NCBI GenBank assembly: GCA_903953055.1
Contig: CAJBIA010000094.1
Span: forward strand, 1-35,903
Length of the DNA stretch: 35,903 nt
Direction of reading: 5' to 3'
Origin: an uncultured Methylophilaceae bacterium
GTDB lineage: Bacteria > Pseudomonadota > Gammaproteobacteria > Burkholderiales > Methylophilaceae
Shown one piece after another: positions 1 to 11,571 of this stretch (position 1 is its first letter; each line of letters begins with the position of its first letter). The notes beneath the pieces are model-generated. The model saw only the letters and a list, made by a program, of their open reading frames with translations, did no database searches and was not told where the DNA came from. A program made the position numbers and the translations under genes.

Positions 1-2178
1 CTTCAAATTGCATTGGATGTCCCTTTAGACCGACTATTCGACTATCTCGATGGTGGTTTTGATGTTCAAGTTGGTCAACGTGTTGTTGTGCCTTTTGGTC
101 CACGCAAAGTCGTTCGTGTGGTCGTTGGTATTTCGGATACCAGTGATTTTGCCATTGAAAAACTAAAATCGATTGCGCAGGTGTTTGATGGCGAGCCCAC
201 CCTTGATGCCGATACATTTGGACTGCTGAGATTTTGTGCAGATTATTATCAATATCCATTTGGTCAGGCCTTATTAGCAAGCTTGCCCACAAGACTAAGA
301 CAGACAGAGCCAGCGGTCTCCCGAAAACAGTTTTTATATACATTTTCTCCAGAAGGATTGCAGGCGAGCTTAGATCAAATTCCTGCCAGGCAAGTGGTGC
401 AACGTAAGATTTTTGTCGCCCTTCAACAAGGGCCCTTGACCGAAGCTGCGCTTAAAAACATCTCTGGTGGGTGGCGGTCTGCGATGGAAGCTTTTCAAGT
501 AAAAGGCTGGGTATACGCTGAACAAGTTTTGGTTGGATTCAAGTCAGCATTACCCGCTGTTCCTCCACCCCCACTCAATGAGGAGCAAACATTCGCGGTT
601 AATCAAGTCGTTGAAAGTGCGCAGGGTTTTAAACCATTTTTATTACACGGCATTACAGGTAGCGGTAAAACAGAAGTTTATATGCAGATCTTGCAGCAAG
701 TGTTAACAGATGAACTCAGTCAAGCCTTGGTGCTCGTCCCAGAGATTAATCTGACCCCGCAGCTAGAAGCGCGCTTTAGAAATCGATTGCCTCATTTGCC
801 TCTAGTCTCTCTGCATAGTAATCTTGGAGAGAGTGAGCGCTTACAAAATTGGCGGCTGGCACAATCAGGACAGGCCAGAATTATCATTGGTACCCGCTTG
901 GCGGTATTCACACCCATTCCAAATCTAAAAATAGTGTTGGTGGATGAAGAGCACGACGGTTCCTATAAACAGCAAGATAGTATGCGTTACCATGCGCGTG
1001 ATGTTGCCATGGTCCGAGCGCAGCGCAATAAAGTCCCCATTATGATGGGGAGCGCAACCCCAGCACTTGAAACTTGGCAGAATGCAAAAATCGGTAAGTA
1101 CAGCTTACTGACTTTGAATAATCGGGCGGTTGCTCAATCCGATTTACCTAATATTCGTTGTATCGATACCACAAAACAAGAGAGCACGAATGGGCTCACG
1201 CCAGTTCTAGTGAATGCGATGCGGGAGCGGCTTGAGAAAGGCGAACAAAGCCTACTGTTCATTAACCGGCGTGGTTATTCTCCAGTTTTGCTTTGCAGCG
1301 CTTGTCATTGGATCGCGCCATGTACGCGTTGTAGTAGTCGATTGGTTGTACATCTAAAACAAGGCCGTCTGCGATGCCATCATTGTGGCCATGAGCAGAA
1401 AATTGTTCGCCAATGTCCGAGTTGCGGCAATGCAGATCTTCATCCAACAGGCCATGGCACCCAGCGTTTGGAAGAGACGTTAAAACAACTATTTCCAAGC
1501 GCCAGAATACAGCGTGTTGATCGAGATAGCACCAGTCGCAAAGAAGCCTTAAATGAGATTTTGACGGCAGTCCATTCGAATGAGATTGATATTTTAATTG
1601 GCACTCAAATGCTAGCCAAAGGGCATGACTTTCCGAATCTTACTTTAGTTGGCGTGATTGATACCGACAGCGCATTGTTTAGTCCAGACTTTAGAGCTTC
1701 AGAACGTTTATTTGCTCAATTGATGCAAGTTTCTGGACGTGCGGGACGTGCAGAAAAAGCCGGAGAAGTCTTAATACAAACTGCGTTTCCAAGTCACCAT
1801 TTATTCAATGCCCTGCGAAGCCAAGATTACCCTGCCTATGCACAAACTTTACTGGAAGAACGAGAAGCAGCAAACTTCCCACCCTATTGTTATTTGGCCT
1901 TATTGCGCGCTGAGTCGAGCAATTATCGAGACGTGGAAAACTTCTTAAATTTTGCTTTTGAATTAGCAAGAGCGTCGAGTAAGCAAGTGCTTACTTATGA
2001 TCCGATGCCTGCACAAATGGAAAGGTTAAAAGGGATGGATCGCGGTCAGGTGTTGATGCAAGCTAGCCAACGGGGTGCTCTACAAAAACTGCTTGCCACC
2101 ATTACGCCGCAATTAAGGGCAAGTAAATTAGCCGCTAAAGTGCGTTGGAGTGTGGACGTGGATCCAATGGAGTTTTAA
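1..2178 (+). CDS. priA: Primosomal replication protein N' (PriA helicase), 5' end outside window
   Basis: PriA is a 3'-to-5' superfamily 2 DNA helicase that recognises stalled replication forks and reloads the replisome. The reading frame is open from base 1, so the start codon lies just to the left; 725 residues are visible, close to the family's usual 730 or so. An N-terminal DNA-binding domain opens the protein. The Walker A motif GITGSGKTE is near residue 215 and the DEEH box ([12 protein letters not shown]) near 314. Two clusters of paired cysteines near 430-475 (CSAC, CTRC, CHHC, CPSC) form the zinc-binding region, and a helicase C-terminal half with [12 protein letters not shown] follows. 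The stop overlaps the stop of the convergent hemE at a shared TTAA. The identity is certain; only the first few residues are missing. Confidence 0.97.
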   Translation, partial: LQIALDVPLDRLFDYLDGGFDVQVGQRVVVPFGPRKVVRVVVGISDTSDFAIEKLKSIAQVFDGEPTLDADTFGLLRFCADYYQYPFGQALLASLPTRLRQTEPAVSRKQFLYTFSPEGLQASLDQIPARQVVQRKIFVALQQGPLTEAALKNISGGWRSAMEAFQVKGWVYAEQVLVGFKSALPAVPPPPLNEEQTFAVNQVVESAQGFKPFLLHGITGSGKTEVYMQILQQVLTDELSQALVLVPEINLTPQLEARFRNRLPHLPLVSLHSNLGESERLQNWRLAQSGQARIIIGTRLAVFTPIPNLKIVLVDEEHDGSYKQQDSMRYHARDVAMVRAQRNKVPIMMGSATPALETWQNAKIGKYSLLTLNNRAVAQSDLPNIRCIDTTKQESTNGLTPVLVNAMRERLEKGEQSLLFINRRGYSPVLLCSACHWIAPCTRCSSRLVVHLKQGRLRCHHCGHEQKIVRQCPSCGNADLHPTGHGTQRLEETLKQLFPSARIQRVDRDSTSRKEALNEILTAVHSNEIDILIGTQMLAKGHDFPNLTLVGVIDTDSALFSPDFRASERLFAQLMQVSGRAGRAEKAGEVLIQTAFPSHHLFNALRSQDYPAYAQTLLEEREAANFPPYCYLALLRAESSNYRDVENFLNFAFELARASSKQVLTYDPMPAQMERLKGMDRGQVLMQASQRGALQKLLATITPQLRASKLAAKVRWSVDVDPMEF

Positions 2179-3239
2179 GCTTGATGATATTGCTTGCTGT
2201 GTTCACGCACCGCTGACAAAAATGCTGCAGCATTTTCCGGTGGGGTCCACTGCGTAATGCCGTGACCAAGATTAAAGACGTGACCATGACCTTTGCCGTA
2301 ACTCGCTAAAATCGTTGCGACTTCTTTTTCGATCGCTTCAGGCGTGGATAGTAAAATGGCTGGATCCATGTTGCCCTGCAATGCGACTTTATCACCCACA
2401 CGTTGACGCGCTTCGCCTAGGCTTACCGCCCAATCTAAACCTAAAGCATCTGCACCAATAGCGGCTTGCGCTTCAAGCCATAATGCCCCCCCTTTAGTGA
2501 AGACAATGCTAGGTACTTTTTTGCCTTCTGAGGTTTTGGTGAGCCCATTCACGATTTTTTGCATATAAGCTAATGAAAATTCTTGGTAAGCATTATGTGA
2601 AAGTGCCCCGCCCCAAGAATCAAAAATCATTACGGCTTGTGCGCCCGCGGCAATTTGCGCATTGAGGTACAGAATAACCGTTTGGGCGGTCGTTTCTAGA
2701 ATGTGATGCAATAAATCCGGGCGTGCATAAGCCATTTTTTTAATGGTTAAAAAGTCTGTTCCACCCTTACCCTCGACCATATAGGTTGCAAGTGTCCAAG
2801 GGCTGCCAGAAAAACCAATCAAAGGAACGCGGCCATTTAATGTGTTGCGGATTTGGCTGACAGCATCAAATACATATTGAAGTTTTGCCATGTCAGGCAC
2901 TTCGAGCTTATTAATATCTGCTTCTAGTTGCAGTGTACGTTCAAACTTTGGGCCTTCACCTTCTTCAAAATAAAGCCCTAAACCCATCGCGTCAGGTACA
3001 GTCAAAATGTCTGAGAAAAGAATGGAAGCATCCAATAATGGATAGCGATCTAAAGGCTGAATGGTGACTTCCGTCGCAAAATTAGGGTTCTTGCAAAGCT
3101 GTAAAAAACTACCGGCTGTTTTACGACTTTCACGATACTCTGGTAAATAGCGGCCTGCTTGGCGCATCATCCAAACCGGGGTGTATTCGGTGGGTTCGCG
3201 CATCAGGGCTTTTAGGAAAGTATCGTTTTTTAACATCAT
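2175..3239 (-). CDS. hemE: Uroporphyrinogen decarboxylase
   Basis: HemE removes four acetate carboxyl groups from uroporphyrinogen III to give coproporphyrinogen III in cytosolic haem synthesis. The 354 residues match the family length. The N-terminal signature [11 protein letters not shown] is near residue 26, the FSDIL active-site aspartate segment near 85, and [16 protein letters not shown] near 143-158. Two consecutive ATG codons (3239 and 3236) could start it; the second gives the more usual MLKND beginning. No Shine-Dalgarno sequence is visible. The gene follows gltD on the same strand but sits behind a strong terminator, so it probably has its own promoter; a TATAGA hexamer lies only 7 nt before the first ATG. 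Its 3' end overlaps the end of priA. Confidence 0.97.
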   Translation of the reverse strand: MMLKNDTFLKALMREPTEYTPVWMMRQAGRYLPEYRESRKTAGSFLQLCKNPNFATEVTIQPLDRYPLLDASILFSDILTVPDAMGLGLYFEEGEGPKFERTLQLEADINKLEVPDMAKLQYVFDAVSQIRNTLNGRVPLIGFSGSPWTLATYMVEGKGGTDFLTIKKMAYARPDLLHHILETTAQTVILYLNAQIAAGAQAVMIFDSWGGALSHNAYQEFSLAYMQKIVNGLTKTSEGKKVPSIVFTKGGALWLEAQAAIGADALGLDWAVSLGEARQRVGDKVALQGNMDPAILLSTPEAIEKEVATILASYGKGHGHVFNLGHGITQWTPPENAAAFLSAVREHSKQYHQA

Positions 3240-3273
3240 TTTTTCTATCTATAAAAAGAATTGCAATCATGAA

Positions 3274-3296
3274 AAAAGGGTGCTTCGCACCCTTTT
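3274..3296 (-). terminator. Intrinsic terminator after gltD
   Basis: Nine-base-pair inverted repeat (AAAAGGGTG / CACCCTTTT) with a 5-nt loop, followed on the minus strand by a run of T. It lies 14 nt past the gltD stop codon and about 35 nt before hemE, separating the gltBD operon from hemE. Confidence 0.85.
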
Positions 3297-3309
3297 CTAT
3301 TCGGCTAAA

Positions 3310-4737
3310 TTACCGAGGTAAGGTCGAAGCACCCATTAAGAATTCATCAACGGCACGTGCACATTGACGACCTTCGCGAATGGCCCAAACCACCAGTGAT
3401 TGACCACGACGAATATCACCAGCAGCGAATACCTTGGCTTTGGATGTGGCATAGCAACCTACGCCGTCGGTGGTCGCCTTTGCATTGCCGCGCGCATCTT
3501 TTTCAATCCCAAAGGCATCTAGTACTTTTTGGATGGGGCTCACAAAACCCATGGCCAACAACACTAAATCTGCCTGAATGATAAATTCTGAGCCTGGCAC
3601 TTCTACCATTTTGCCATCGACCCACTCAACTTTAGCGCCTTTGAGTCCGGTGACTTTTCCATTTTCACCAATTAACTCCTTGGTTGTAATGGACCAATCA
3701 CGGTCACACCCTTCTTCGTGTGAACTTGAAGTGCGCAGTTTTAGGGGCCAGTTTGGCCAAACCAAATTCTTATTTTCTTTCTCAGGTGGTTGAGGCATCA
3801 CTTCAAACTGTGTGATTGAAACTGCACCATGACGGTTAGAAGTTCCTACGCAGTCAGAGCCTGTGTCACCCCCACCAATCACAACAACATGCTTATTGGT
3901 GGCCATGATTTGGTTGGGTACAGTATCGCCAGCAACCACTTTATTTTGTGGGCGTAAGAAATCCATCGCGAAATGCACACCATCAAGCTCTCGGCCTGTA
4001 ACTGGTAAATCACGTGGATGTTCAGCGCCACCCGCTAAAATCACCGCATCGAAGTCTTTGCTTAAATCTTCCGCACTGACGTTTTCACCAACAATATGAT
4101 TCACGCGGAACTCAACCCCTTCAGCTTCCATTTGCGCAATACGGCGGTCGATATGACTCTTCTCAAACTTGAAATCAGGAATGCCATAACGCAGCAATCC
4201 GCCAACGCGTGTTTCTTTTTCAAATACCACGACATTATGACCAGCACGGGCCAATTGTTGAGCTGCCGCCATTCCTGCAGGACCTGAGCCTACAATGGCG
4301 ACTTTCTTGCCGGTTTTGTGTTGAGGGGGCTGAGGAACAACCCAATTATTTTCCCAAGCCTTATCAATGATGGCATGTTCAATTGATTTAATACCGACAG
4401 CATCATCATTGATATTGAGTGTACAGGCAGCTTCACAAGGCGCTGGACAAATACGGCCTGTAAACTCAGGGAAATTGTTTGTTGAATGCAATACATCAAT
4501 TGCTGCACGCCAATCTTGCTGATAAACCAAATCATTCCAATCAGGAATAATATTGTTAATTGGACAACCTGTAGTACAAAAAGGAATGCCGCAGTCCATG
4601 CAACGAGCGCCTTGGACTTTTGCTTGTTCATCCGTTAAATGGAGAACAAATTCTTTGTAATTTTTAAGACGATCTGTGACGGGAAGATTTGCTTCTGAAA
4701 GACGCTTAAATTCCATAAATCCAGTGACTTTACCCAT
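3310..4737 (-). CDS. gltD: Glutamate synthase [NADPH] small (beta) subunit
   Basis: GltD passes electrons from NADPH through FAD and iron-sulfur centres to the large subunit, which makes two glutamates from glutamine and 2-oxoglutarate. The 475 residues are typical. Cysteines 46, 49, 54 and 58 and a second group at 97, 101 and 105 form the N-terminal [4Fe-4S] sites. The FAD dinucleotide fold starts at [10 protein letters not shown] (146-155), and the NADPH fold carries [10 protein letters not shown] near 286. The start ATG lies 2 nt after the gltB stop. A strong AGGAGG ribosome-binding site is built into the last codons of gltB, so the two subunits are translationally linked. A terminator follows the gene. 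Confidence 0.97.
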   Translation of the reverse strand: MGKVTGFMEFKRLSEANLPVTDRLKNYKEFVLHLTDEQAKVQGARCMDCGIPFCTTGCPINNIIPDWNDLVYQQDWRAAIDVLHSTNNFPEFTGRICPAPCEAACTLNINDDAVGIKSIEHAIIDKAWENNWVVPQPPQHKTGKKVAIVGSGPAGMAAAQQLARAGHNVVVFEKETRVGGLLRYGIPDFKFEKSHIDRRIAQMEAEGVEFRVNHIVGENVSAEDLSKDFDAVILAGGAEHPRDLPVTGRELDGVHFAMDFLRPQNKVVAGDTVPNQIMATNKHVVVIGGGDTGSDCVGTSNRHGAVSITQFEVMPQPPEKENKNLVWPNWPLKLRTSSSHEEGCDRDWSITTKELIGENGKVTGLKGAKVEWVDGKMVEVPGSEFIIQADLVLLAMGFVSPIQKVLDAFGIEKDARGNAKATTDGVGCYATSKAKVFAAGDIRRGQSLVVWAIREGRQCARAVDEFLMGASTLPR

Positions 4738-4739
4738 GA

Positions 4740-7700
4740 TTATGCAGCCTCCTTCTTGGCAGCAGCGAGCTCTTTGAGCGCACGTTTGTACTCATTTGGC
4801 ATGACTTTTATAAACTTACTTCTAGCATTTTCCCAATCAGCACGAATGGCTTTGGCACGCTCACTGTCTGTGTAAGTGATGTGCTTATCGATTAATGCTA
4901 AGAGTGTTTTTTCATCAGCTTGGTTCAGATGATTGATGCTATCTGCTGTGAATCCGGAAGCTGGTTCTACTTTTTCAAGAGAAACCATCGCCATATTGCA
5001 ACGCTTGTTGAACATGCCGTCTTCATCATAGACGTAGGCCACACCACCAGACATCCCAGCAGCGAAGTTAAGCCCAGTTTGACCTAAAACAACTACTGTA
5101 CCGCCGGTCATGTATTCACAGCCGTGATTGCCGACCCCCTCCACTACAGCGCTTGCACCAGAGTTTCTTACACAGAAACGTTCACCTGCTACGCCACGGA
5201 AATAACTTTCGCCTGTCGTTGCACCATACATCACAGTATTACCAGCAATAATGTTTTCATGGGCTACCCCACGGAATGCAACAGGCGGTTTGATGACAAT
5301 TCGGCCACCACATAGGCCCTTGCCCACATAATCATTGCCTTCGCCAGTTAGCTCAATACTAATGCCATGGGCTAAGAATGCCGCAAAACTTTGCCCGGCA
5401 GTTCCTTTAAGCTTAATGCTGATGGTGTCATCTGGTAGGCCTTTATTTCCATAAAGGGTTGCCACTTGATTAGAAAGCATGGTCCCGCAAGTACGATTTG
5501 TATTCGTAATAGGTAAGTCAATCGTGACTTTTTGGCCTTTTTCTAATGCTGGTTTTGCAAGTGTGATTAATTGATTATCAAGCGCATTTTTCAAGCCGTG
5601 GTCCTGAACATCGTTATTAAACAATGAAACAGATTGGTCAACTTTTGGTTGATGGAAGACTTTGCTGAAATCAAGACCAGATAGTTTCCAATGATCGATC
5701 CCTTTTTGCATATCGAGCAAATCAGCACGACCAATTAAATCATTAAATTTACGGATGCCAATACTCGCCATTAATTCACGCACTTCTTCAGCAATAAAGA
5801 AAAAGTAATTTACAACGTGTTCAGGTTGACCAGTGAAGCGCTTACGTAATTCAGGATCTTGTGTTGCTACGCCGACAGGGCAGGTGTTGAGATGGCATTT
5901 GCGCATCATGATGCATCCCTCAACAACCAGAGGTGCAGTTGCAAAACCAAATTCATCTGCGCCTAACAATGCACCAATCAGCACATCGCGGCCGGTTTTC
6001 ATTTGGCCATCTACCTGCAAAATCACGCGACCACGCAATTGGTTGAGGACAAGTGTTTGTTGAGTTTCAGCTAAACCAAGTTCCCAAGGCGTGCCTGCAT
6101 GTTTAATTGATGAAATAGGCGATGCTCCTGTACCACCGTCATGTCCTGCGACAACGATGTGGTCAGATTTCGCTTTCGCTACGCCAGCAGCCACCGTACC
6201 AATACCAGTTTCAGAAACTAATTTGACTGAGATATCTGCTTTAGGATTGGCATTTTTCAAATCGTGAATCAATTGAGCCAAATCTTCAATTGAGTAAATA
6301 TCATGATGAGGCGGTGGTGAAATCAAGCCCACCCCCGGCACAGAGAAACGTAATTGTGCGATATATGGGCTGACTTTGTGTCCTGGCAGTTGACCGCCTT
6401 CACCAGGCTTCGCGCCTTGGGCCATTTTGATTTGGATCTGGTCTGCGTTAGCCAAGTATTCAGCAGTCACGCCAAAACGGCCTGAAGCGACTTGCTTAAT
6501 TTTTGAGCGCATTGAATCGCCAGCTTTAAGCGGAATGTCTCTTTCAATTAAAGTTTCGCCGATGACTTCAGCCATTGAACTAGCTTTAGCCACGGGAATA
6601 AAGCGTTTAGGATCTTCGCCGCCCTCGCCAGTATTGGATTTTCCGCCAATGCGGTTCATCGCAATCGCTAAGGTCGCATGCGCTTCTGTTGAGATAGAAC
6701 CTAAGGACATCGCCCCGGTTGCAAAGCGTTTAACGATTTCTTTTGCTGATTCCACTTCTTCCAAAGGCACCGGAGCGCCTGCAGATTTAATTTCAAATAA
6801 ACTGCGCAGAGTCATATGACGACGGCTTTGGTCATTAATGAGTTTTGCGTATTCTTTATAAGTGCTAGTTTGCCCGGTGCGTGTTGCATGTTGCAATTTC
6901 GCAATAGAGTCTGGTGTCCACATGTGCTCTTCACCACGAATGCGATAAGCATACTCTCCGCCAGCATCTAGGGCATTTGCTAATACAGGATCGTTTCCGA
7001 ATGCAGCAGAATGAAGATTAAAGCTTTCTTGTGAAACTTCATCTAGACCAATCCCTTCGATATGGGTAGCGGTGCCAGTGAAGTATTTCTCAATAAACGC
7101 AGTGTTGAGGCCAATGGCTTCAAAAATCTGTGCGCCACAGTAAGATTGGTAAGTTGAAATTCCCATCTTAGACATGACTTTATGTAAGCCCTTGCTAATG
7201 GCTTTTATGAAGTTCTTGTTGGCTTCGTATGTGTCGCCTTTCACCATATCAGCAATCGTTTGGAATGCGAGCCAAGGACAAACTGCCTCAGCGCCAAAAC
7301 CAGCAAGCAATGCAAAGTGATGCACTTCACGAGCTGACCCAGTATCAATGACTAAGCCAGCACTAGTCCGTAAGCCAGCGCGAACTAATGATTGATGTGT
7401 CGCTGAACAGGCAAGCAATGCTGGAATCGCCAAGCGGTCCTTGCTAATGCTACGGTCTGAAAGAATTAAAATATTAAAGCCATCTCGTACGGCCTTGCTT
7501 GCGGCAGAACAGAGGGCTTCAACAGCCGCGGCCATCCCTGCTTTTCCTTGTGAAGCTTGATACGTGATATCGAGCGTTAAAGCACGATATTGTTTTTTCG
7601 TGAGCGTGTCGATGGCCTTAAGTTGCTCTAATTCATCTAGCGTTAGCACCGGCTGACTTGCTTCTAGGCGGACTGGAGGATTGGTCTCATCAAGGCCTAA

Positions 7701-9365
7701 AAGGTTTGGTTTTGGTCCAATAAAGGTCACCAAAGACATCACTAACTCTTCACGGATAGGGTCGATTGGCGGATTGGTGACTTGTGCAAACAGCTGTTTG
7801 AAATAGTGATACAAAACTTTTGGTTTGTTTGAAAGCACAGATAAAGCGCTATCGTTACCCATCGAACCGGATGCTTCTTCGCCGTTTGCAATCATTGGCT
7901 GCATCACAAACTTGATATCCTCTTGGGAATATCCAAATGCTTGTTGAGAGTCTAACAAGCTCGCAGCCATGACTTGTTTAGCTTCTATTTTTGGTAAGTC
8001 AGCTAAGGTATAGCGTGATTGATCAATCCAAGCTTTATACGGTTTTGCTTGTGCCAAACTTTGCTTGATTTCAGCATCATCAATGATGCGACCTTCTTCT
8101 AGGTTAATCAGTAACATTTTGCCTGGCTGCAAACGCCATTTTTTGATGATTTTTTCTTCAGGGAATGTAAGCACGCCCATTTCTGATGCCATCATCACAT
8201 GATCATCATCAGTGATTAAATAACGCGCTGGACGAAGGCCATTGCGATCTAGTGTTGCACCGATCGTTGTGCCGTCAGTAAATGCAACAGCAGCAGGGCC
8301 ATCCCAAGGTTCCATTAAAGCCGCATGGTATTCATAGAAAGCGCGGCGATCTTCGCTCATTAATTTGCTAGCGCTTTCGTTGGACCAAGCTTCAGGAATT
8401 AACATCATCATGGCGTGAGGTAATGAATAACCACCAGCCACTAACAATTCAAGCGCATTATCAAAGGCTGCTGAATCAGATTGACCATCAATAATCAGCG
8501 GCCATAGTTTTTCTAAATCTTCACCCATTAATGCAGAGCGCATTGATTCATGACGAGCAGCCATCCAATTAATATTGCCTTGAACAGTGTTAATTTCACC
8601 GTTATGCGCAATCATTCGGAATGGATGCGCCAAATCCCATTTTGGGAAAGTATTAGTGGAGAAGCGTTGGTGGACTAATGCAAGTCCTGAAATCATCTCT
8701 TCATCTTGTAAGTCTTTGTAATAAATACCGACTTCGTTGGCGAGCAACATGCCCTTGTAGATAATGGTTTTTGATGACAAAGATGGAAAGTAAAATTGCG
8801 CAGAATCGTCTAATTTAAGTGCGCGCACTTCATGTTCAATTCGTTTGCGTATAACAAATAATTTACGCTCAAAAGCATTTTGGTCTACAACATTTTCACC
8901 GCGCCCAATAAATACTTGGCGCATCACCGGTTCAACGTCCTTGGCTGCTTGAGCAATATTGCTGTTGTCGCGAGGAACATCACGCCAACCTAGTAAAGTT
9001 TGAGCTTCTTCATGAATGATACGCGCGACAATCGATTCACAGGCTTCGCGGCCATTTTTAGTTTGTGGGAGAAACGCAGTACCACAAGCGTAGCTGCCAT
9101 GTGCAGGAAGGTTAATACCAAGCTTGGTTGCCTCTTTACGCATGAATGCGTCTGGCATTTGAATCAAAATTCCAGCGCCGTCACCCAATTTTGGGTCGTA
9201 TCCGGTTGCACCACGGTGGGTCAGGTTTGCAAGTATTTGCAAACCTTGTTGCACGATCAAATGGCTTTTATTGCCTTTAATGTGTGCAACAAAGCCAAGA
9301 CCACAGGCGTCACGCTCGTTAGATGGACTATATAAACCTTGCTGCTCTGGCATTCCGCTGCCCAT
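4740..9365 (-). CDS. gltB: Glutamate synthase [NADPH] large (alpha) subunit
   Basis: GltB is the catalytic subunit of bacterial glutamate synthase, 1541 residues. The propeptide is 20 residues; Cys21 in ERDACGLGF becomes the N-terminal nucleophile of the class II glutamine amidotransferase domain (about 21-430). A central domain follows, then the FMN-binding synthase domain (about 830-1200) with the [13 protein letters not shown] segment. Cysteines near 1147, 1153 and 1158 (CIMMRKC, CPVG) hold the [3Fe-4S] cluster. The C-terminal beta-helix has repeated G-x-x-G turns. The first ATG is chosen because GAGG lies 8 nt upstream; a second ATG four codons later is possible. A leader of about 190 nt with its own promoter and a terminator-like hairpin precedes it. 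gltD follows after 2 nt. Confidence 0.98.
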   Translation of the reverse strand: MGSGMPEQQGLYSPSNERDACGLGFVAHIKGNKSHLIVQQGLQILANLTHRGATGYDPKLGDGAGILIQMPDAFMRKEATKLGINLPAHGSYACGTAFLPQTKNGREACESIVARIIHEEAQTLLGWRDVPRDNSNIAQAAKDVEPVMRQVFIGRGENVVDQNAFERKLFVIRKRIEHEVRALKLDDSAQFYFPSLSSKTIIYKGMLLANEVGIYYKDLQDEEMISGLALVHQRFSTNTFPKWDLAHPFRMIAHNGEINTVQGNINWMAARHESMRSALMGEDLEKLWPLIIDGQSDSAAFDNALELLVAGGYSLPHAMMMLIPEAWSNESASKLMSEDRRAFYEYHAALMEPWDGPAAVAFTDGTTIGATLDRNGLRPARYLITDDDHVMMASEMGVLTFPEEKIIKKWRLQPGKMLLINLEEGRIIDDAEIKQSLAQAKPYKAWIDQSRYTLADLPKIEAKQVMAASLLDSQQAFGYSQEDIKFVMQPMIANGEEASGSMGNDSALSVLSNKPKVLYHYFKQLFAQVTNPPIDPIREELVMSLVTFIGPKPNLLGLDETNPPVRLEASQPVLTLDELEQLKAIDTLTKKQYRALTLDITYQASQGKAGMAAAVEALCSAASKAVRDGFNILILSDRSISKDRLAIPALLACSATHQSLVRAGLRTSAGLVIDTGSAREVHHFALLAGFGAEAVCPWLAFQTIADMVKGDTYEANKNFIKAISKGLHKVMSKMGISTYQSYCGAQIFEAIGLNTAFIEKYFTGTATHIEGIGLDEVSQESFNLHSAAFGNDPVLANALDAGGEYAYRIRGEEHMWTPDSIAKLQHATRTGQTSTYKEYAKLINDQSRRHMTLRSLFEIKSAGAPVPLEEVESAKEIVKRFATGAMSLGSISTEAHATLAIAMNRIGGKSNTGEGGEDPKRFIPVAKASSMAEVIGETLIERDIPLKAGDSMRSKIKQVASGRFGVTAEYLANADQIQIKMAQGAKPGEGGQLPGHKVSPYIAQLRFSVPGVGLISPPPHHDIYSIEDLAQLIHDLKNANPKADISVKLVSETGIGTVAAGVAKAKSDHIVVAGHDGGTGASPISSIKHAGTPWELGLAETQQTLVLNQLRGRVILQVDGQMKTGRDVLIGALLGADEFGFATAPLVVEGCIMMRKCHLNTCPVGVATQDPELRKRFTGQPEHVVNYFFFIAEEVRELMASIGIRKFNDLIGRADLLDMQKGIDHWKLSGLDFSKVFHQPKVDQSVSLFNNDVQDHGLKNALDNQLITLAKPALEKGQKVTIDLPITNTNRTCGTMLSNQVATLYGNKGLPDDTISIKLKGTAGQSFAAFLAHGISIELTGEGNDYVGKGLCGGRIVIKPPVAFRGVAHENIIAGNTVMYGATTGESYFRGVAGERFCVRNSGASAVVEGVGNHGCEYMTGGTVVVLGQTGLNFAAGMSGGVAYVYDEDGMFNKRCNMAMVSLEKVEPASGFTADSINHLNQADEKTLLALIDKHITYTDSERAKAIRADWENARSKFIKVMPNEYKRALKELAAAKKEAA

Positions 9366-9557
9366 TTCCTATCCCTCGTCAGTACTGATAAAAACGGACA
9401 CCAAATCGAGGGTTTTGGTGTCCGCAAACCCCGTATTGCAAGCCTTTTTAGTCAAGGCTTAAGCACACGGGAAAATATAAATTAATCCGCATTGTTAAAA
9501 TGTCATGGTCATTTATTTAAACCTAAGCGACTCAATGACATATGTTTGCGGTGAAAC
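9366..9557 (-). ncRNA. Candidate structured leader RNA of gltB (riboswitch- or attenuator-like)
   Basis: What the sequence shows, reading the minus strand: a sigma-70-type promoter places the transcript start near 9557. An 8-nt segment CCGCAAAC (9551-9544), only a few nt from the 5' end, is perfectly complementary to GTTTGCGG (9429-9422). Between them lie an imperfect hairpin with arms TGTCAT (9540-9535) and ATGACA (9506-9501), and a 7-bp hairpin AAGCCTT/AAGGCTT (9460-9440). The 3' strand of the closing stem shares its final CGG with the 5' arm of an 11-bp hairpin plus five T (9424-9390), and GGGTTT (9431-9426) can also pair with AAACCC (9415-9410) in that hairpin's arm and loop. This nested, mutually exclusive pairing is how riboswitches and attenuators are built. 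The ligand or trigger is unknown, and I recognise no known RNA family. It could instead be a small RNA ending at the terminator. Confidence 0.5.
9390..9424 (-). terminator. Intrinsic terminator hairpin inside the gltB leader
   Basis: Perfect 11-bp stem (CGGACACCAAA / TTTGGTGTCCG) with an 8-nt loop, followed on the minus strand by TTTTT. It ends about 25 nt before the gltB start codon. It could end transcripts arriving from hemL, but it lies downstream of gltB's own promoter, so transcription of gltB must pass it. That placement suggests conditional termination. Confidence 0.75.
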
Positions 9558-9563
9558 CTTGTA

Positions 9564-9592
9564 ATTCTATATATATTAGTGCCTTGCTTCAA
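9564..9592 (-). promoter_or_regulatory. Sigma-70-type promoter for gltBD
   Basis: On the minus strand TTGAAG (9592-9587) and TAGAAT (9569-9564) are separated by exactly 17 nt, a good match to the housekeeping -35/-10 pattern. Predicted transcript start near 9557. It lies just after the end of hemL, so gltBD has its own promoter. Confidence 0.6.
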
Positions 9593-9625
9593 CCTACAAA
9601 TGCATGCAAGGCGTGGCTTTTGCGA

Positions 9626-10918
9626 TTATTTTCCAGTTTTCATCGCAACAAAAACTTTTTTGGCTGCTGCAATCGTTGCATCTATATCTGAATCACTGTG
9701 CGCTGCTGAGACAAAACCAGCTTCAAATGCTGATGGTGCAAGGTAAATACCCTCATCGAGCATGGCATGAAAGAAGTGATTAAACGCTTCTTTGTCTGAT
9801 TTCATGACTTCTTCAAAGCTTGTCGGTGCTTTTTCACTAAAGTAAATGCCAATCATCCCACCTACGGATTGCGCACTAAATGCGATTCCTTCATCTTTAG
9901 CAGCCTGCGTTAAACCATTTACTAAGCGCTCCGCGCTTTTTGCTAATCGCTCATGAAAGCCGGGTGCTTGAATTAGCGTTAAGGTTTTCATGCCTGCCGC
10001 AACCGCTACTGGATTGCCTGATAATGTACCTGCTTGATATACCGGTCCGACAGGCGCCAAGCATTGCATAATATCTGCCCGACCACCAAAAGCCCCAACT
10101 GGCAATCCACCGCCAATGATTTTGCCTAACGTGGTTAGATCCGGTTTGATGTTATAAAGCGCTTGCGCGCCACCTAATGCAACACGAAAGCCTGTCATTA
10201 CTTCATCAAATATTAATACTGATCCATATTTTGTACATTGTTCACGTAAAGACTCTAAAAAGCCTTTGCTTGGTTTAATTAAATTCATGTTGCCAGCTAC
10301 TGGTTCAACAATGACACAAGCAATTTCGTTGCCAATTTCTTTGAAGAGTGCTTCAACCCCAGAAATGTCGTTGTAATTAAGGGTAAGCGTATGGGCTGCC
10401 ACTTCAGGAGGCACGCCAGCAGAGCTAGGGGTGCCAAAAGTGAGCAATCCAGAACCTGCTTTAACCAATAGTGCATCAGCGTGGCCGTGGTAACACCCCT
10501 CAAATTTTACGATCTTGCTTCGCCCCGTAAAGCCGCGTGCTAAACGGATCGCACTCATGGTTGCTTCAGTACCAGAGCTCACTAAGCGCAACTGTTCCAT
10601 GCTTGGCACAATCTTGCTCACCATTTCAGCCATGTCTAGTTCGCGTGCTGTTGGTGCGCCAAATGAAAGGCTATGGGTAGCAACTTCTTGCACAGTTTTG
10701 ATGACTTCAGGATGGGCGTGCCCTAATATCATTGGACCCCAAGATCCAACGTAATCGATATATTCTTTGTCATCCTCATCCCATAGTTTTGAGCCTAATC
10801 CGCGTTTAAAAAACACTGGCGTTCCGCCTACGGATCGGAAAGCACGCACTGGAGAATTCACTCCGCCGGGAATAAGTTTTTGTGATTTTTCGAAAAGTTG
10901 TTGATTACGTGATGTCAT
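9626..10918 (-). CDS. hemL: Glutamate-1-semialdehyde 2,1-aminomutase
   Basis: HemL is a PLP enzyme that converts glutamate-1-semialdehyde to 5-aminolevulinate, the second step of the glutamate-tRNA (C5) route to haem. I start it at the ATG at 10918 (430 residues, family-typical), where the usual opening [20 protein letters not shown] begins; a longer frame reaching 11008 adds 30 unrelated residues overlapping thiE. The substrate-binding [16 protein letters not shown] is near 114-129, the PLP-stacking GCYHGH near 141, FDEV near 237-240, and the PLP lysine is K266 in [10 protein letters not shown]. It lies 19 nt after thiE on the same strand and is probably co-transcribed with thiD–thiE. hemE, later in the same pathway, lies in the same window. 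Confidence 0.96.
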   Translation of the reverse strand: MTSRNQQLFEKSQKLIPGGVNSPVRAFRSVGGTPVFFKRGLGSKLWDEDDKEYIDYVGSWGPMILGHAHPEVIKTVQEVATHSLSFGAPTARELDMAEMVSKIVPSMEQLRLVSSGTEATMSAIRLARGFTGRSKIVKFEGCYHGHADALLVKAGSGLLTFGTPSSAGVPPEVAAHTLTLNYNDISGVEALFKEIGNEIACVIVEPVAGNMNLIKPSKGFLESLREQCTKYGSVLIFDEVMTGFRVALGGAQALYNIKPDLTTLGKIIGGGLPVGAFGGRADIMQCLAPVGPVYQAGTLSGNPVAVAAGMKTLTLIQAPGFHERLAKSAERLVNGLTQAAKDEGIAFSAQSVGGMIGIYFSEKAPTSFEEVMKSDKEAFNHFFHAMLDEGIYLAPSAFEAGFVSAAHSDSDIDATIAAAKKVFVAMKTGK

Positions 10919-10937
10919 GATGAATATGCTCAATGGC

Positions 10938-11567
10938 TTAAAAAAATGATGAAAATTGTTTTGCGCAAGGCGTGATTTCTTGAATATCTCGGTTAAATAG
11001 TTCGCCAATCACCGCAATAGCGTTGGCGCCAGCATTCACTGCAGTGCTGACATTTTCTAGTGTAATGCCCCCAATGGCAACACATGGCACATTTAATATT
11101 TTGGCCTGAGTAAATAAATGGAGTTCGGCACGCGGGGCATGGGGCTTGGTATTGGATGGAAAACAAGCGCCAAATGCGACGTAATCCGCACCCTGTTGAA
11201 CTGCATTTTTTGCACGTTCAAAATCCCCATAACAGGAGACCCCTAAGATTTTATTTGCTCCAAGGCGCTTTTTAGTTGCGGCAATATCACCATCGTCACT
11301 GCCAATGTGCACACCATCCGCATCAAGGGCCAAGCAAAGTTTAACGTGGTCATTAATAATCAAAGGAATTTGATGGCTTCGGCAAAGCTTTAGTAATGCC
11401 CGGGCCTGAGTAGTAAGCTGAGGATGCTTAGCCGATTTATTACGGTACTGTATGATATTTGCACCGCCTTTAATGCTGGCTTCAACCATATTACAAAGCA
11501 GTTCGGTGTCTTCTAAATCTGGCGTAATGGCATAAAGCCCTTGGATTTTAGAGGGGTTCAATTGCAT
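10938..11567 (-). CDS. thiE: Thiamine-phosphate synthase
   Basis: ThiE joins HMP diphosphate and the thiazole phosphate carboxylate to make thiamine phosphate. The 209-residue frame is a TIM barrel with the signatures GLYAITPD at the N-terminus, IIQYRNKS (diphosphate and Mg binding), [16 protein letters not shown], and VAIGGI followed by AIAVIGELF at the phosphate-binding end. The ATG at 11567, 4 nt after the thiD stop, gives the standard start; an ATG at 11594 inside thiD would add nine residues (KKSRRHKT-type, unusual for the family). [13 protein letters not shown] replaces the more common GPVFPTxTK, a mild divergence at the substrate loop. The gene lies between thiD and hemL, and its product acts directly after ThiD. 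Confidence 0.93.
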   Translation of the reverse strand: MQLNPSKIQGLYAITPDLEDTELLCNMVEASIKGGANIIQYRNKSAKHPQLTTQARALLKLCRSHQIPLIINDHVKLCLALDADGVHIGSDDGDIAATKKRLGANKILGVSCYGDFERAKNAVQQGADYVAFGACFPSNTKPHAPRAELHLFTQAKILNVPCVAIGGITLENVSTAVNAGANAIAVIGELFNRDIQEITPCAKQFSSFF

Positions 11568-11571
11568 GGTC

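Noticed and set aside
6427-6819. A 130-codon open frame on the plus strand inside gltB, and several similar frames opposite gltD, ntrC, uvrA and gatA
   Set aside because: They lie antisense within strongly conserved genes, have no ribosome-binding sites and match no family; they are shadows of the real coding frames.
9365-9560. A short leader peptide in the gltB leader (for example an ATG frame of 14 codons at about 9497-9453)
   Set aside because: No ribosome-binding site and no run of glutamate or glutamine codons that would support translation-based attenuation. It is not excluded, but unsupported.
10919-11008. A 30-residue N-terminal extension of hemL
   Set aside because: It overlaps the 3' end of thiE, and HemL proteins begin at the ATG at 10918.
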